A stretch of DNA of 64,000 nt from Corynebacterium aquilae DSM 44791 (GCF_001941445.1 NZ_CP009245.1:1201992-1265991), one strand, 5' to 3'; shown: positions 52,749-63,130, counted from the stretch's first letter. A program made the numbers and translations. The notes: a model not told the origin generated them from the sequence alone.

Positions 52749-54593
52749 CTAGTCGATGGAGCGCACCGCGCCCTTGTCTGCACTGGTGGCCATCTTCGCG
52801 TAAGCGCGCAGCGCCTTGGTGACGGTGCGCTGACGGTTCAGCGGGGCCCACGGGGTGGGGCGCTGCTCCATCGCCTCGCGGCGCGCTGCCAGCTCCTCAT
52901 CGCTAACATTGACCGTCAGTTCACGGGTGTGCACGTCGATGGTGATCTCATCACCATTTTCGATTAGACCGATGGTGCCACCGTGAGCGGCCTCGGGGGA
53001 GATGTGGCCCACCGACAAACCGGAGGAACCACCCGAGAAACGACCATCAGTGATCAACGCACACTTCTTGCCCAGGCCGGCGCCCTTCAAAAAGGCGGTC
53101 GGGTGCAGCATCTCCTGCATGCCGGGCCCGCCGGAGGGGCCCTCATAGCGAACCACTAGCACCTCACCGGGCTGGATGGTGCCATTGAGGATGACCGAGA
53201 CGGCTTCCTCCTGGGATTCCACCACGCGGGCCGGGCCGGTGAAACGCCACAGCGATTCGTCGACACCCGCAGCCTTAATGATGGCGCCATCGACCGCGAG
53301 ATTGCCGCGCAGCACCGCCAAGCCACCATCCTTGGTGTAGGCGTGCTCCACATCGCGGATGCACCCGCCGGCAGCATCCACATCGAGCTCATCCCACCGG
53401 TTATTCGTCGAAAACGGCTCGGTGGTACGAACCCCGCCTGGCGCGGCGTGGAAGAGTTCCACGGCCTCAGCGCTGGGGTTTTCTGCACGAATATCCCATT
53501 GCGAAAGCCAGGATGCGAGATCGGGGGAGTGCACCGAGTGGACGTCCTCGTGCAGCAGTCCGCCACGGTACAGCTCGCCGAGGATGGCGGGAATACCGCC
53601 GGCGCGGTGCACATCCTCCATGTGGTAGTCGGAGTTCGGAGACACCTTCGACAGGCAGCCCACCTTCCTAGACAGCTCGTCGATGTCATCGAGGTCGAAA
53701 TCGACCTCGCCTTCCTGGGCTGCTGCCAGGATGTGCAGCACGGTGTTGGTGGAGCCACCCATCGCCATATCCAAGGCCATAGCGTTGTCGAAAGCGTGGC
53801 GGGTGGCGATGCTGCGGGGCAGCACCGAGGTGTCGCCCTCGCCGTAGTAGCGCTTGCACAGTTCCACCACCAGGCTGCCGGCCCGTTCAAACAGGGCACG
53901 GCGGGCGGCGTGGGTTGCCAGGGTGGAACCGTTACCCGGCAGGGAAAGGCCCAGTGCCTCGGTGAGGCAGTTCATGGAGTTCGCGGTGAACATGCCCGAG
54001 CAAGAACCACAGGTCGGGCAGGCGGACTGCTCCACCCGGCTCAGTCCCTCTTCGCCCACCTCGGGGGAAGCGGATGCGGAAATCGCGGTCACCAAGTCGG
54101 TGGGGGCGTGGGCGACACCATCGACGACGACAGCTTTACCGGCTTCCATGGGGCCACCGGAGACGAAAACAACCGGAATGTTCAGGCGCAGCGCCGCATT
54201 GAGCATGCCCGGGGTGATCTTGTCGCAGTTGGAAATACACACCAGGGCGTCGGCGGTGTGTGCGTTGCACATGTATTCCACCGAGTCCGCGATGATTTCG
54301 CGGGAGGGGAGGGAATACAGCATGCCGCCGTGGCCCATGGCAATACCATCATCGACGGCGATGGTATTGAATTCTTTGGCGACACCACCGGCTGCTTCTA
54401 CCGCTTCGGCGACGATTTTGCCGACGTCGCGCAGGTGGACGTGGCCAGGAACGAACTGGGTGAAGGAGTTCGCGATGGCCACGATGGGTTTGCCGAAGTC
54501 GGAGTCGGTCATGCCGGTGGCGCGCCACAAACTGCGGGCACCGGCCGCGTTTCGACCGACGGTGGTGACTTTTGAACGAAGAGGTATAGACAT
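52749..54593 (-). CDS. ilvD: Dihydroxy-acid dehydratase
   Basis: A 614-residue Fe-S enzyme of isoleucine, valine and pantothenate synthesis; makes 2-keto acids from dihydroxy acids. Cluster cysteines are in [15 protein letters not shown] and [18 protein letters not shown], and the C-terminal active-site region has [17 protein letters not shown] and [15 protein letters not shown]. The length equals that of corynebacterial IlvD. The ATG at 54593 follows AAGGTC at 54600-54605, which overlaps the stop of the upstream leader ORF (54606-54695). It lies apart from ilvBNC and has its own promoter. Confidence 0.97.
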   Translation of the reverse strand: MSIPLRSKVTTVGRNAAGARSLWRATGMTDSDFGKPIVAIANSFTQFVPGHVHLRDVGKIVAEAVEAAGGVAKEFNTIAVDDGIAMGHGGMLYSLPSREIIADSVEYMCNAHTADALVCISNCDKITPGMLNAALRLNIPVVFVSGGPMEAGKAVVVDGVAHAPTDLVTAISASASPEVGEEGLSRVEQSACPTCGSCSGMFTANSMNCLTEALGLSLPGNGSTLATHAARRALFERAGSLVVELCKRYYGEGDTSVLPRSIATRHAFDNAMALDMAMGGSTNTVLHILAAAQEGEVDFDLDDIDELSRKVGCLSKVSPNSDYHMEDVHRAGGIPAILGELYRGGLLHEDVHSVHSPDLASWLSQWDIRAENPSAEAVELFHAAPGGVRTTEPFSTNNRWDELDVDAAGGCIRDVEHAYTKDGGLAVLRGNLAVDGAIIKAAGVDESLWRFTGPARVVESQEEAVSVILNGTIQPGEVLVVRYEGPSGGPGMQEMLHPTAFLKGAGLGKKCALITDGRFSGGSSGLSVGHISPEAAHGGTIGLIENGDEITIDVHTRELTVNVSDEELAARREAMEQRPTPWAPLNRQRTVTKALRAYAKMATSADKGAVRSID

Positions 54594-54605
54594 CTGGGCT
54601 GGACC

Positions 54606-54695
54606 TTAAATGAAGAAAAACGAAAACGTGTTGTGGTCACGTGTGGTGCCGCCTGCGGGTAAGGCAACAACACAACACGAACCGCGGAAGATCAT
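54606..54695 (-). CDS. Candidate ilvD leader peptide
   Basis: A 29-codon ORF upstream of ilvD on the same strand, sequence start MIFRGSCCVVALPAGGTT, with I2, V9, V10 and L12 early. TATAAA lies 8 nt before its ATG with no ribosome site, as for other leaderless starts in this window. The stop TAA joins the AAGG of the ilvD ribosome site, and ilvD starts 12 nt later. A 9-bp inverted repeat (54627-54635 and 54671-54679) lies within it. This arrangement suggests translation-coupled or attenuation control by branched-chain aminoacyl-tRNA, but no U-run terminator is visible, so coupling is the more likely mode. Not proven to be translated. Confidence 0.5.
   Translation of the reverse strand: MIFRGSCCVVALPAGGTTRDHNTFSFFFI
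54627..54679 (-). promoter_or_regulatory. Inverted repeat in the ilvD leader
   Basis: CGTGTTGTG (54627-54635) pairs with CACAACACG (54671-54679) across 35 nt. In the mRNA it would fold inside the leader ORF and could be opened or closed by the leader ribosome. Confidence 0.55.
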
Positions 54696-54703
54696 GGGTG
54701 AGT

Positions 54704-54709
54704 TTTATA
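54704..54709 (-). promoter_or_regulatory. -10 box upstream of the ilvD leader ORF
   Basis: On the minus strand TATAAA is followed by 8 nt (ACTCACCC) and the leader ATG at 54695. Confidence 0.5.
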
Positions 54710-54820
54710 GTGAAAAAACTTCCGCCACAGATAACAAAGCTGCGTCACGGGATCGCCGCGAACGGGGGTCTGTTTCTTAGGCGAGGTGGGGTGGGGACGC
54801 CAAGAACACTACTTGGAACA

Positions 54821-55384
54821 CTACTTGTCGGACTCGGAAGTTTCAGCCACTTCCTGCTGGGCTCGCAGGTGAGCTTGGGCTGCCGGATCGTCGCGATCGA
54901 CCAGTACCTGGCGGCCATCACGGTGAATGATGACGACTTTTTCGTCGGCGGCTTCCAGGCCTGCAGTCAGGGCGTCGGGGATACGGCCCCGGGAGGCGGC
55001 GGCCAGGCGGGGCAGGGAGTTAAACGACACTCCGGGCAGGGGAATTTCTGACCCATCTGTGCGGGTGGCGAAAGCAGTGGCGCCACCGAAGCGGATGCCA
55101 GCGAAGTCTTCCCAAGGCACCTGTTGCGGGGCGGAAAAACCGCGACGTGCCTCGATGCCGGCTTCGTTCACGGTGGTGCGCGAGCGCCACACGTATGCGG
55201 CAAACAGGAGCGGCCAGGGCACAAACCACACAAAGACGAGGGGTTTTGCGGGCAGCATGAGCAGCACCATGACCAGTACTGCCGCAGCGCCTAGCAGGTG
55301 CAAACGGTCGGAGAGGAATACGCCGGACTCGTCTGCTGAGGTGTCTTTGGGGGTGGGCTTTTCCGAGGAACCGGGAGTAGTCAT
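54821..55384 (-). CDS. Membrane PH-domain protein (CFP-6-like)
   Basis: A 187-residue protein. Residues about 30-68 form two membrane helices (HLLGAAAVLVMVLLMLP, FVWFVPWPLLFAAYVW), and residues about 70-160 a bacterial PH-like beta domain (TTVNEAGIEARRGF, QQVPWEDFAGIRFGG, PLPGVSFNSLP). The position next to the ilv genes matches mycobacterial cfp6 (Rv3004). Function unknown. The ATG at 55384 has a TAACAT box 7 nt upstream on the minus strand and no ribosome site, so leaderless; an in-frame start at 55420 is rejected for this reason. Confidence 0.85.
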   Translation of the reverse strand: MTTPGSSEKPTPKDTSADESGVFLSDRLHLLGAAAVLVMVLLMLPAKPLVFVWFVPWPLLFAAYVWRSRTTVNEAGIEARRGFSAPQQVPWEDFAGIRFGGATAFATRTDGSEIPLPGVSFNSLPRLAAASRGRIPDALTAGLEAADEKVVIIHRDGRQVLVDRDDPAAQAHLRAQQEVAETSESDK

Positions 55385-55391
55385 GGCAGCT

Positions 55392-55397
55392 ATGTTA
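55392..55397 (-). promoter_or_regulatory. -10 box of the PH-domain gene (leaderless type)
   Basis: TAACAT on the minus strand, 7 nt before the ATG at 55384; no Shine-Dalgarno. Confidence 0.5.
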
Positions 55398-55465
55398 CCC
55401 AGAACGATCAGGCGCCCCATCCTTTGCGGTGCATAGATGGGGCGCGTGGTCGGTGGCCAGAGGTG

Positions 55466-57154
55466 TTAGGGCTGGGCGGGGGTGTTCTCGGCGGAGGGGT
55501 CGGGCGCTGGTGCTGCGGGGGCGGGCGCGTTGTCGGGCTGGGGATTTTCCGCCGGCCCGGGGGCGTCATTCGGGGCTACTGGTGGGGCGGCGGGGGCGGT
55601 GCTTGTTGGCTGATCTTCGGGTGCGGCGCCGTTGGGTTCCGCCGTGTCGGCGGGTGTTTGCTCAGCGTCGGCGGTGTCCGGCTGCTGGATGGGGGTTGGG
55701 ACTGTTGACGCGTTGGTTGGTGGGGTGGATTGGGTTGGGGTGGGTTGAGCGGGTTCCTCCGTGGGGGTGGGGGCGGGTTCTTCGCTTGGTTGCGGGGTGG
55801 TTGTGAGGGTGGCTTTCTTAGGTGCCCATGCCCCGTTGGGGTTGCCTTCGCCGGTGTCCATCGTGAGTCCTTGGAGCACCATGAGGGCTAGCAGTCCGAC
55901 GAGCAGCAGGGTGGTTGATGGGCGGATGCGGTAGCCGAAGGAGAGGTATTTCGCTCCCGGAATTTTGGAGGTGCGGGGATCCTTGATGAGCCGTTTGGGG
56001 CCGTTGCTGTGCCCATCGGTGTCAGGGCCGATGGGATCGGAGACCGACACGTCCGAGCGGCTAGGTTCCTCGCCGCTGGTAGTAGGCCGCGCCGTGGTGG
56101 CGGCTGTGGTGGGCCCCTGCGAGGTGGGCGCTGGTGGTGGGGTGTCCATCAGGACGGTGTCGAGGGTGTCATCGCCGGTCAGTGGCACATCGATGCGGGG
56201 CTGGCGGTCGTAAGTGCGGGTGGTGACTTGGGTTTTTTCTGCGTCGACCATGCCGCGACGTACGGCGCCGGACACGGTGGTTGCGGAACCGTAGTCGGCC
56301 CAGAATTCGTCGAGCATTTCGGTGCGGATGGCGCGTTCCACGGCCCATTGGCGGGCGGGATTGACCTGCACCACGAAACGCATTTGCACCAGCCAGGGCA
56401 TGCCGACGACGGTGGGTTTGTCGATGGACACTGCGGGGTGCACGTCGAGTTCCCCACGGATGTCGGGGGCGATGTCTTCCCGGGAGATTGCCCGCAAGGC
56501 GGCGTTGGTGCTGCGCTCAATCGCTTCGTCGATGGAGCCACTGGACAGCAGGGGAATGGGGACGACGGCGACGGCCCGAGACCAGTAGTTGGAGTGGTTG
56601 ACCAGCACGCGGGCCGCGGAGTTGGGCACCAGAACGGTTTCGCCGTTGAGGGTGCGCACCCGGGTTGCGCGCATCGTCATTTGGATCACGTCACCTTCGA
56701 CGTCCACGCCGTTGCCTTTAAATTGCACCCAGTCGCCCACACCGAACTGTTTTTCTTGCAGCACGAAGAATCCGGCCAGGAAGTCCGCGATCACGGATTG
56801 GGCGCCCAGGCCGACGGCGGCGGAAATCACGGTGGCGGGAATCGCCGCCCCGACGAGGGAGAAGCCTAGGGTTTTCAAAAACGCCACGATCAGCAGGAAG
56901 TAGGCCACCATCTGGGTGATGTAGACCAGGGTGCCGAAGATGGCGAGTTTTGATTTGGACTCTTGGATGTTGTCGTCGAGTCGGGATTGGAAGATGGTGA
57001 TTGCGATGCGCCCGAGTCGTGGCACCAAAAGCGCGCACACGGTGATCATGGCGAGCGGAATACCGGGGTAGATCAGCCAGTTGCGGAGCTGATCGAGAAG
57101 ATATCCGAGCGGGATGGCGCCAGATAGGGAGTGGATGAGGTATCTCGCAGTCAT
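55466..57154 (-). CDS. mscCG: MscS-type mechanosensitive channel, MscCG-like
   Basis: A 562-residue channel. Three N-terminal helices lead to the pore region AAVGLGAQSVIADFLAGFFVLQEKQF and the beta domain DWVQFKGNGVDVEGDVIQ, as in MscS. After the cytoplasmic vestibule there is an extra helix (STTLLLVGLLALMVLQGLTM, about 400-425) and a Pro/Thr/Ala/Glu-rich tail of about 135 residues. This plan and the place beside ilvB are those of C. glutamicum MscCG/YggB, the glutamate efflux channel. The ATG at 57154 follows a TACATT box by 7 nt. The tail is predicted to lie outside the membrane. Confidence 0.92.
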   Translation of the reverse strand: MTARYLIHSLSGAIPLGYLLDQLRNWLIYPGIPLAMITVCALLVPRLGRIAITIFQSRLDDNIQESKSKLAIFGTLVYITQMVAYFLLIVAFLKTLGFSLVGAAIPATVISAAVGLGAQSVIADFLAGFFVLQEKQFGVGDWVQFKGNGVDVEGDVIQMTMRATRVRTLNGETVLVPNSAARVLVNHSNYWSRAVAVVPIPLLSSGSIDEAIERSTNAALRAISREDIAPDIRGELDVHPAVSIDKPTVVGMPWLVQMRFVVQVNPARQWAVERAIRTEMLDEFWADYGSATTVSGAVRRGMVDAEKTQVTTRTYDRQPRIDVPLTGDDTLDTVLMDTPPPAPTSQGPTTAATTARPTTSGEEPSRSDVSVSDPIGPDTDGHSNGPKRLIKDPRTSKIPGAKYLSFGYRIRPSTTLLLVGLLALMVLQGLTMDTGEGNPNGAWAPKKATLTTTPQPSEEPAPTPTEEPAQPTPTQSTPPTNASTVPTPIQQPDTADAEQTPADTAEPNGAAPEDQPTSTAPAAPPVAPNDAPGPAENPQPDNAPAPAAPAPDPSAENTPAQP

Positions 57155-57161
57155 GAAGTTC

Positions 57162-57167
57162 AATGTA
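57162..57167 (-). promoter_or_regulatory. -10 box of mscCG (leaderless type)
   Basis: On the minus strand TACATT is 7 nt before the ATG at 57154. No ribosome site is seen. Confidence 0.5.
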
Positions 57168-57350
57168 GCGAGACTGTGCGGATGCTGCTGAAAATGGTTG
57201 GCTGCGCAGGCGTGGTGGTTTCTTTTTCTGCGGGTGTTGTGGCGGGCGTGGGCTGTTTAAGGTCGTTGGCTGTGTAGGTGCTGGCGCAGTTTAGGGGTGC
57301 CCGGGGGTAGGGGTTGGTGTGTCGGCTGGCACGTTTGTGGCCCGTTGTGT

Positions 57351-57356
57351 AATCTA
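57351..57356 (+). promoter_or_regulatory. -10 box of the ilvBN operon leader
   Basis: TAATCT is 7 nt before the leader peptide ATG at 57364. Confidence 0.55.
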
Positions 57357-57363
57357 CGTAACC

Positions 57364-57411
57364 ATGATGATTCGACTTAGCGTAGTAATTAGCCAGCGGC
57401 GCCTGCCGTAG
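57364..57411 (+). CDS. ilvBN leader peptide
   Basis: Fifteen codons: MMIRLSVVISQRRLP, stop TAG. The cluster of I, L, V, V, I codons and the RRLP ending resemble the leader peptide described for C. glutamicum ilvBNC, where stalling at these codons under branched-chain amino-acid shortage prevents termination. An attenuator hairpin with a U-rich tail follows at 57447-57498. The ATG lies 7 nt after the TAATCT box. Known mechanism in the genus; strong support. Confidence 0.88.
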   Translation: MMIRLSVVISQRRLP

Positions 57412-57446
57412 CGGCTCGTCACTGCACAGTCGATTCTCACGTCAGC

Positions 57447-57498
57447 GCCCCCAGGCTGGTGCCACACCCGGCACCTGAACAGCTTGAGGGCTTTTCTT
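57447..57498 (+). terminator. ilvBN attenuator
   Basis: The stem uses CCCCAGGCTGGTGCC (57448-57462) against GGCACC ... CAGCTTGAGGG (57470-57490), with a TGAA bulge and a G-U pair, followed by CTTTTCTT. It lies 36 nt past the leader peptide stop, the expected arrangement for ribosome-mediated attenuation. Confidence 0.8.
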
Positions 57499-57933
57499 AT
57501 GACTACACCCTGCGCGTCGCGGTGAACCTCTCGTCGTGTCCTGGTGGGTCTTGCATAGTTACACGGGTGCGTGTGGCGTTGTTGCGTGTGAGTTTTTCCA
57601 CGCGGCGAGTGCGGGATTCTTTGGGGCTATAGCGGGTAAGTTCACACAGCGAATGCCGTTGGATCGAACACAACTTCAGACATCAATCACATGCTGTTGA
57701 CGTTGCCGCGTTGTGATGGGCCAGGTGATCTCTGGTTCGCGGTTGCACACCACCACCTGCATGGTGTGTTGTTTTGCGCTCAGGTTGCACCACGCCCAGC
57801 TGGGGCTGGTGGTGGGATCGGGCGTGAAACCGGTGACTGTTTTTTAGGTGTTGGTCATAGGTTTTTCCACCTTGCTCGCGGGGTGGGATTTGAGTACGCA
57901 TTCTCATCACGAAGCTTAAAGGAGCAAAACGTC
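57499..57933. other. 435-nt second leader segment before ilvB
   Basis: Beyond the attenuator, a long untranslated-looking stretch remains. It has CACACCA/TGGTGTG followed by TTGTTTT (about 57745-57779), CACGCCC/GGGCGTG (57790-57796 and 57820-57826) followed 13 nt later by TTTTTT (57840-57845), and two short ORFs (57499, 8 codons; 57653, 15 codons). A TATAGC box near 57628 could be an additional promoter. AAAGGAG (57918-57924) is the ilvB ribosome site. Confidence 0.45.
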
Positions 57934-59820
57934 GTGAACGTGCCAGCTTCCGCACAGGCGGGCAAGGGTAAATCGCCTAAGCCCGCGAAGACTTCCAAGG
58001 GGCCAGAACGGATGACCGGCGCTCAGGCCATCGTTCGTTCGCTTGAAGAGCTGGGCGCCGACGTCGTATTCGGCCTCCCGGGTGGCGCTGTCTTGCCGCT
58101 CTATGACCCCATTTATTCCTCGGAGAAGGTCCGCCACGTGCTAGTCCGCCACGAGCAGGGCGCAGGTCACGCCGCTACGGGCTATGCGCAGGCGACGGGC
58201 AAGGTGGGCGTGTGCATCGCGACCTCTGGTCCGGGTGCGACCAACCTGGTGACCCCTATCGCTGATGCGAACCTGGATTCGGTTCCGATGGTGGCTATTA
58301 CTGGCCAGGTCGGTCACACGCTGCTGGGAACCGACGCTTTCCAGGAGGCGGATATTCGTGGCATCACGATGCCGGTGACCAAGCACAACTTCATGATCAC
58401 CGACCCGAACATGATTCCGGCGGCGCTGGCTGAGGCGTTCCACCTGGCTTCCACGGGCCGTCCGGGCCCGGTGCTGGTGGATGTGCCGAAGGACATCCAA
58501 AACGCCGAGATGGATTTCGTGTGGCCGCCGAAGATGAACCTTCCCGGCTATAAGCCGGTGACCACGGGGCACCCCCGCCAGATCAATGAGGCCATCAAAC
58601 TGATTGCCAAGGCCGAAAAGCCCTGCCTGTACATCGGTGGTGGCGTCATCAAGGCGGAGGCGCACCAGGAGCTGCTCGACTTTGTGGAGTACACCGGCAT
58701 TCCGGTGGTGACCACCCTGATGGGTTTGGGTTCCTTCCCGGATTCCCACCCGCTGCACATGGGTATGCCGGGCATGCACGGCTCGGTGTCTGCGGTGGGC
58801 ACCATGCAGCGCTCCGACCTTTTGATCACCATCGGCGCTCGTTTCGATGACCGCGTCACTGGTGATGTGGATTCCTTCGCACCGCATGCGAAAGTCATTC
58901 ACGCCGATATCGATCCTGCTGAGATCTCCAAGATCCGTACTGCCGATGTTCCGATCGTCGGTGACGCCAAGGAAGTGTTGGCCGACATGCTGGCCGCCTT
59001 CAAGGGCTCCAAGCACAACCCGCCGGATATCTCCGAGTGGGTGTCCTATGTCAGTGGTCTGAAAGAGAAGTTCCCCCGCGGCTGGGATGAGACCACCGAT
59101 GGCAGCATTGCCCCGCAGTACGTCATCAACACTTTGAGCAAGGAGGTCGGCCCCGACGCGATCTATTGTGCGGGTGTCGGTCAGCACCAGATGTGGTCGG
59201 CGCAGTTCATCGACTTCGAAAAGCCCCGCACCTGGCTCAATTCCGGTGGCGCCGGCACCATGGGCTACTCCGTGCCCGCTGCGATGGGCGCCAAGGCCGG
59301 TTGCCCCGATAAGGAAGTGTGGGCCGTCGACGGCGATGGCTGCTTCCAGATGACTAACCAGGAGCTGGTGACCTGTGCGGTCGAAGGCTTCCCCATCAAG
59401 GTGGCTTTGATCAACAACGGCAACCTGGGCATGGTCCGCCAGTGGCAGACCCTGTTCTATGAGGGCCGCTACTCCAACACCAAGCTGCGCGAGCAAGGCG
59501 AATACATGCCGGACTTCGTGGGCCTGGCGGAAGCTATGGGCTGCGTGGCCATCCGGGTGACCAAGGAAGAAGACGTGCTTCCCGCCATCCGTAAAGCCCG
59601 CGAGATCAACGATCGCCCCGTGGTGATCGACTTCATCGTCGGACAAGACGCCCAGGTGTGGCCGATGGTCGCTGCCGGACACTCCAACACCGACATTGAG
59701 TACGCCCTCGGATTGCGTCCGCTGTTCGATGAGGACTCCGCCGGTGAGTCTCCCGCCGCGATTGATGTCGCGATCGACGACAACGCCAACGATGCGGCGA
59801 AACGAAAGGACAACAAGTAA
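57934..59820 (+). CDS. ilvB: Acetohydroxyacid synthase large subunit
   Basis: A 628-residue ThDP enzyme, first common step of branched-chain amino-acid synthesis. The catalytic Glu lies in [15 protein letters not shown], the FAD/ThDP region has [11 protein letters not shown], and the ThDP motif is [15 protein letters not shown] ... [13 protein letters not shown] charged N-terminal extension ([14 protein letters not shown]) precedes [14 protein letters not shown]. The GTG at 57934 is chosen because AAAGGAG lies 9 nt upstream; the longer frame from 57691 would run through the leader. The stop overlaps the ilvN start by one nt (TAATG). Confidence 0.97.
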   Translation: MNVPASAQAGKGKSPKPAKTSKGPERMTGAQAIVRSLEELGADVVFGLPGGAVLPLYDPIYSSEKVRHVLVRHEQGAGHAATGYAQATGKVGVCIATSGPGATNLVTPIADANLDSVPMVAITGQVGHTLLGTDAFQEADIRGITMPVTKHNFMITDPNMIPAALAEAFHLASTGRPGPVLVDVPKDIQNAEMDFVWPPKMNLPGYKPVTTGHPRQINEAIKLIAKAEKPCLYIGGGVIKAEAHQELLDFVEYTGIPVVTTLMGLGSFPDSHPLHMGMPGMHGSVSAVGTMQRSDLLITIGARFDDRVTGDVDSFAPHAKVIHADIDPAEISKIRTADVPIVGDAKEVLADMLAAFKGSKHNPPDISEWVSYVSGLKEKFPRGWDETTDGSIAPQYVINTLSKEVGPDAIYCAGVGQHQMWSAQFIDFEKPRTWLNSGGAGTMGYSVPAAMGAKAGCPDKEVWAVDGDGCFQMTNQELVTCAVEGFPIKVALINNGNLGMVRQWQTLFYEGRYSNTKLREQGEYMPDFVGLAEAMGCVAIRVTKEEDVLPAIRKAREINDRPVVIDFIVGQDAQVWPMVAAGHSNTDIEYALGLRPLFDEDSAGESPAAIDVAIDDNANDAAKRKDNK

Positions 59821-60335
59821 TGGCCAAGGAGATCAATCGCCACATCCTGTGTGTGCTGACCCAGGACACCGACGGCATCATCTCACGGCTTGCGGGCATG
59901 TTCACCCGGCGTGGCTACTCGATCGCCTCGATCGCCTCGGCGGCCACCCACACCCCGGGGATTAACCGCATTACCCTCGTCGTCGATGCTGACGAACTGC
60001 ACATTGAGCAGATCACCAAGCAGCTCAACAAGCTGATTCCGGTGCTCAAGGTCATTCGCCTGGACGACGATCAGGCGGTGTCCCGCTCGATCATGCTGGT
60101 CAAGGTCGACGCCGATAACTCCAACCGCCCCCAGGTGGTGGATGCGGCCAAGATTTTCCGCGCCCGGGTCATCGATGTGGCGCCCGAATCCGTCGTGATT
60201 GAGGCCACCGGCCAGCCGGCGAAGCTGCAGGCGTTGATTGACGTGCTGGAGCCTTTCGGGATTCGCGAAATGATTCGCTCTGGTGAAGTTGCCCTGGGCC
60301 GTGGCCCGAAGGTGATGGCTCCCCGCAAGATGTAA
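59820..60335 (+). CDS. ilvN: Acetohydroxyacid synthase small (regulatory) subunit
   Basis: A 171-residue regulatory subunit that confers valine feedback control and activates IlvB. The N-terminal ACT domain is LCVLTQDTDGIISRLAGMFTRRGYSI, followed by NRITLVVDADE and the C-terminal domain with VVDAAKIFRARVIDVAPESVV and ALGRGPKVM. The ATG at 59820 overlaps the ilvB stop (TAATG), so translation is coupled. Two hairpins at 60401-60438 probably end the ilvBN transcript. Confidence 0.97.
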   Translation: MAKEINRHILCVLTQDTDGIISRLAGMFTRRGYSIASIASAATHTPGINRITLVVDADELHIEQITKQLNKLIPVLKVIRLDDDQAVSRSIMLVKVDADNSNRPQVVDAAKIFRARVIDVAPESVVIEATGQPAKLQALIDVLEPFGIREMIRSGEVALGRGPKVMAPRKM

Positions 60336-60400
60336 TCCAACCCAGCCCAGACTGTCTCACAATCTGGGATGGCGCCGTTGGGTGGTGTGTCCAGCGGTAA

Positions 60401-60438
60401 TGGGGGACAAGCCCCCACAAAAATCCCCCGCGCGGGGG
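60401..60438 (+). terminator. Twin hairpins after ilvN
   Basis: TGGGGGACAAGCCCCCA (60401-60417) and CCCCCGCGCGGGGG (60425-60438) form two consecutive stems separated by CAAAAAT. They probably separate ilvBN from ilvC transcription. Confidence 0.6.
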
Positions 60439-60455
60439 TAAAACACACCGCAATT

Positions 60456-61613
<1,158 letters not shown>

Positions 61614-61648
61614 GGTGCCCTAGCGCCGCCTAAGGGCGTGTACATCAA

Positions 61649-61696
61649 AGCCTGACACTTTTCTCCCTTTTGGGGGTGGGAAGTGTCGGGCTTTTT
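61649..61696 (+). terminator. Terminator of ilvC
   Basis: AGCCTGACACTT (61649-61660) pairs with AAGTGTCGGGCT (61681-61692) with one mismatch and is followed by TTTTTCG. Confidence 0.88.
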
Positions 61697-61734
61697 CGCG
61701 TTTGGGCCAAATTATGGGCTGTCTAACCAGGGCG

Positions 61735-61756
61735 TTTTCAATAAGTTTTCATTAAG
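61735..61756 (+). promoter_or_regulatory. Tandem 11-bp direct repeat operator, copy 2
   Basis: TTTTCAATAAG (61735-61745) is followed directly by TTTTCATTAAG (61746-61756). It abuts or overlaps the -35 position relative to TATACT at 61771, the usual place for an activator. The same element precedes the His-rich gene (26376-26397). Confidence 0.75.
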
Positions 61757-61770
61757 GGTGGTTTTGGGCA

Positions 61771-61776
61771 TATACT
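61771..61776 (+). promoter_or_regulatory. -10 box of the CDF gene (leaderless type)
   Basis: TATACT is followed by ACGAGC (6 nt) and the ATG at 61783; no ribosome site. Confidence 0.6.
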
Positions 61777-61782
61777 ACGAGC

Positions 61783-62976
61783 ATGAATTCCGCTTCTCGC
61801 CACGACGCCACCGCCGACAAGTCTTGCGCGCATCAGAAGGCAGCCCACGGCGCGGCTGAAGCTGCCCAGGATTCCCAGCAGGCGGTAGAGGTAAAAAACG
61901 CCACAGAAACAGTGGACACTGGTGTGGGCACGCACCCACACCACGATCACGGGGATCGCGAGAAGCACCCAGGGCACGAGCATCACGAGCAGCACAGTCA
62001 TGGCCACGGCCGCGAACATCACTCTCATGACCACGACCACGGCCACGGCCATGACCACGGCCACGGCCATGACCACGGCCACGGGGGACTGGTGCACAGT
62101 CACGCCCCCTCATCCACCGGCGCACTGCTCGCAGTCATCGCCCTGACGACCGTGATCTTCCTCGCGGAAATCATCGCCGGTGTCCTCTCCGGATCGCTTG
62201 CGCTGCTCGCGGACTCCGCGCACATGCTCTCCGATTCGGCTGGGCTTGTGATGGCCCTAGTGGCCATCCTTATTGGTCGCAAAACCGCCACCAGCACAGC
62301 CACCTTCGGCTACCGGCGCGTAGAAGTCCTTGCCGCCGCCATCAATGCGGTCACCGTGGGGTTGATCTCCGTGTGGATCGTGGTCGAAGCGATCATGCGC
62401 CTCGGGCACCCGGAAACCATCGACACCGGGCTCATGCTCGTCGTCGCCATCATTGGTCTCGTCGCCAACGTCGGCTCGGCACTGATCTTGGCGCGCCGCC
62501 AACACGACAGCCTCAACATGAAAGGCGCCTACCTGCACGTCCTATCGGACATGCTGGGCTCGGTGGCGGTCATCGTGGCGGGCCTAGTCATCCGCTACAC
62601 CGGCTTCGTCTTCGCCGACACTATCGCCTCCCTAGCTATCGCCACGCTCATCCTGCCGCGAACCTGGGCACTGCTTCGCGACGCTGGGCGTGTGCTGCTC
62701 GAACACGTCCCTCAGGGCGTTGACGCCGAAGACATTCAACGTGCCATCGAAGCGGTTGTAGGCGTTCACCGCGTCCACGACCTGCACGTGTGGTCAGTCG
62801 ACGGCAGCCAGGTGTTGGTCACCTGCCACGTCGTCACCACCGACACTGGATGCGTAGCCGGCCACTGCGCCTTGCTCGACAGCATCCACCAAGCCCTTCG
62901 CGAGGTCGGCGTCAGCCACAGCACCATCCAAATCGAAGGCGCTGCGCACCAGCAGCACGAAGACATCTGCCACTAA
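61783..62976 (+). CDS. Cation diffusion facilitator (zinc-type exporter) with His-rich N-terminus
   Basis: A 397-residue CDF exporter. Residues 45-107 are very His-rich, with DHGHGH repeats, and may collect metal. Six helices follow; the transport site is LLADSAHMLSDSAGL in helix 2 and HVLSDMLGSVAVI in helix 5 (paired HxxxD/DxxxD). The C-terminal cytoplasmic domain (VVGVHRVHDLHVWSVDG) and a His tail (GAAHQQHEDICH) are also metal-binding. Zn, Co or Cd export by proton exchange is the family function; HxxxD favours Zn. The ATG at 61783 is 6 nt after TATACT. Probably coregulated with the His-rich protein at 26502. Confidence 0.95.
   Translation: MNSASRHDATADKSCAHQKAAHGAAEAAQDSQQAVEVKNATETVDTGVGTHPHHDHGDREKHPGHEHHEQHSHGHGREHHSHDHDHGHGHDHGHGHDHGHGGLVHSHAPSSTGALLAVIALTTVIFLAEIIAGVLSGSLALLADSAHMLSDSAGLVMALVAILIGRKTATSTATFGYRRVEVLAAAINAVTVGLISVWIVVEAIMRLGHPETIDTGLMLVVAIIGLVANVGSALILARRQHDSLNMKGAYLHVLSDMLGSVAVIVAGLVIRYTGFVFADTIASLAIATLILPRTWALLRDAGRVLLEHVPQGVDAEDIQRAIEAVVGVHRVHDLHVWSVDGSQVLVTCHVVTTDTGCVAGHCALLDSIHQALREVGVSHSTIQIEGAAHQQHEDICH
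62035..62084 (+). repeat. 18-bp tandem repeats in the CDF His-rich region
   Basis: GACCACGGCCACGGCCAT occurs at 62035-62052 and 62053-62070, then a partial third copy at 62071-62084. Each unit encodes DHGHGH. Length variation would change the number of metal-binding residues in frame. Confidence 0.9.
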
Positions 62977-63124
62977 AACACCGCCGCTTTCAGCTACCGT
63001 TTGCGAATTCTGGGGAAGACCCCATTTTTCCCACTAAACCAATAAAATGCGAGCATTTCGCCTGCTCGTAGAGGCGTATGGGGCGGCGCTGACCTAAGAA
63101 GCTTCGTATTTTTTGCACCAGGGC

Positions 63125-63130
63125 TAAGGT
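63125..63130 (+). promoter_or_regulatory. -10 box of the DUF262 gene (leaderless type)
   Basis: TAAGGT is followed by 7 nt and the ATG at 63138. No ribosome site is seen. Confidence 0.5.

Noticed and set aside
57653..57700. Second branched-chain leader peptide before ilvB
   Set aside because: The 15-codon [18 protein letters not shown] has no cluster of I/L/V codons and no close -10 box.
57691..57933. Extended ilvB start giving 81 additional residues
   Set aside because: It would be translated through the leader region; AAAGGAG at 57918-57924 and the usual N-terminus support the GTG at 57934.
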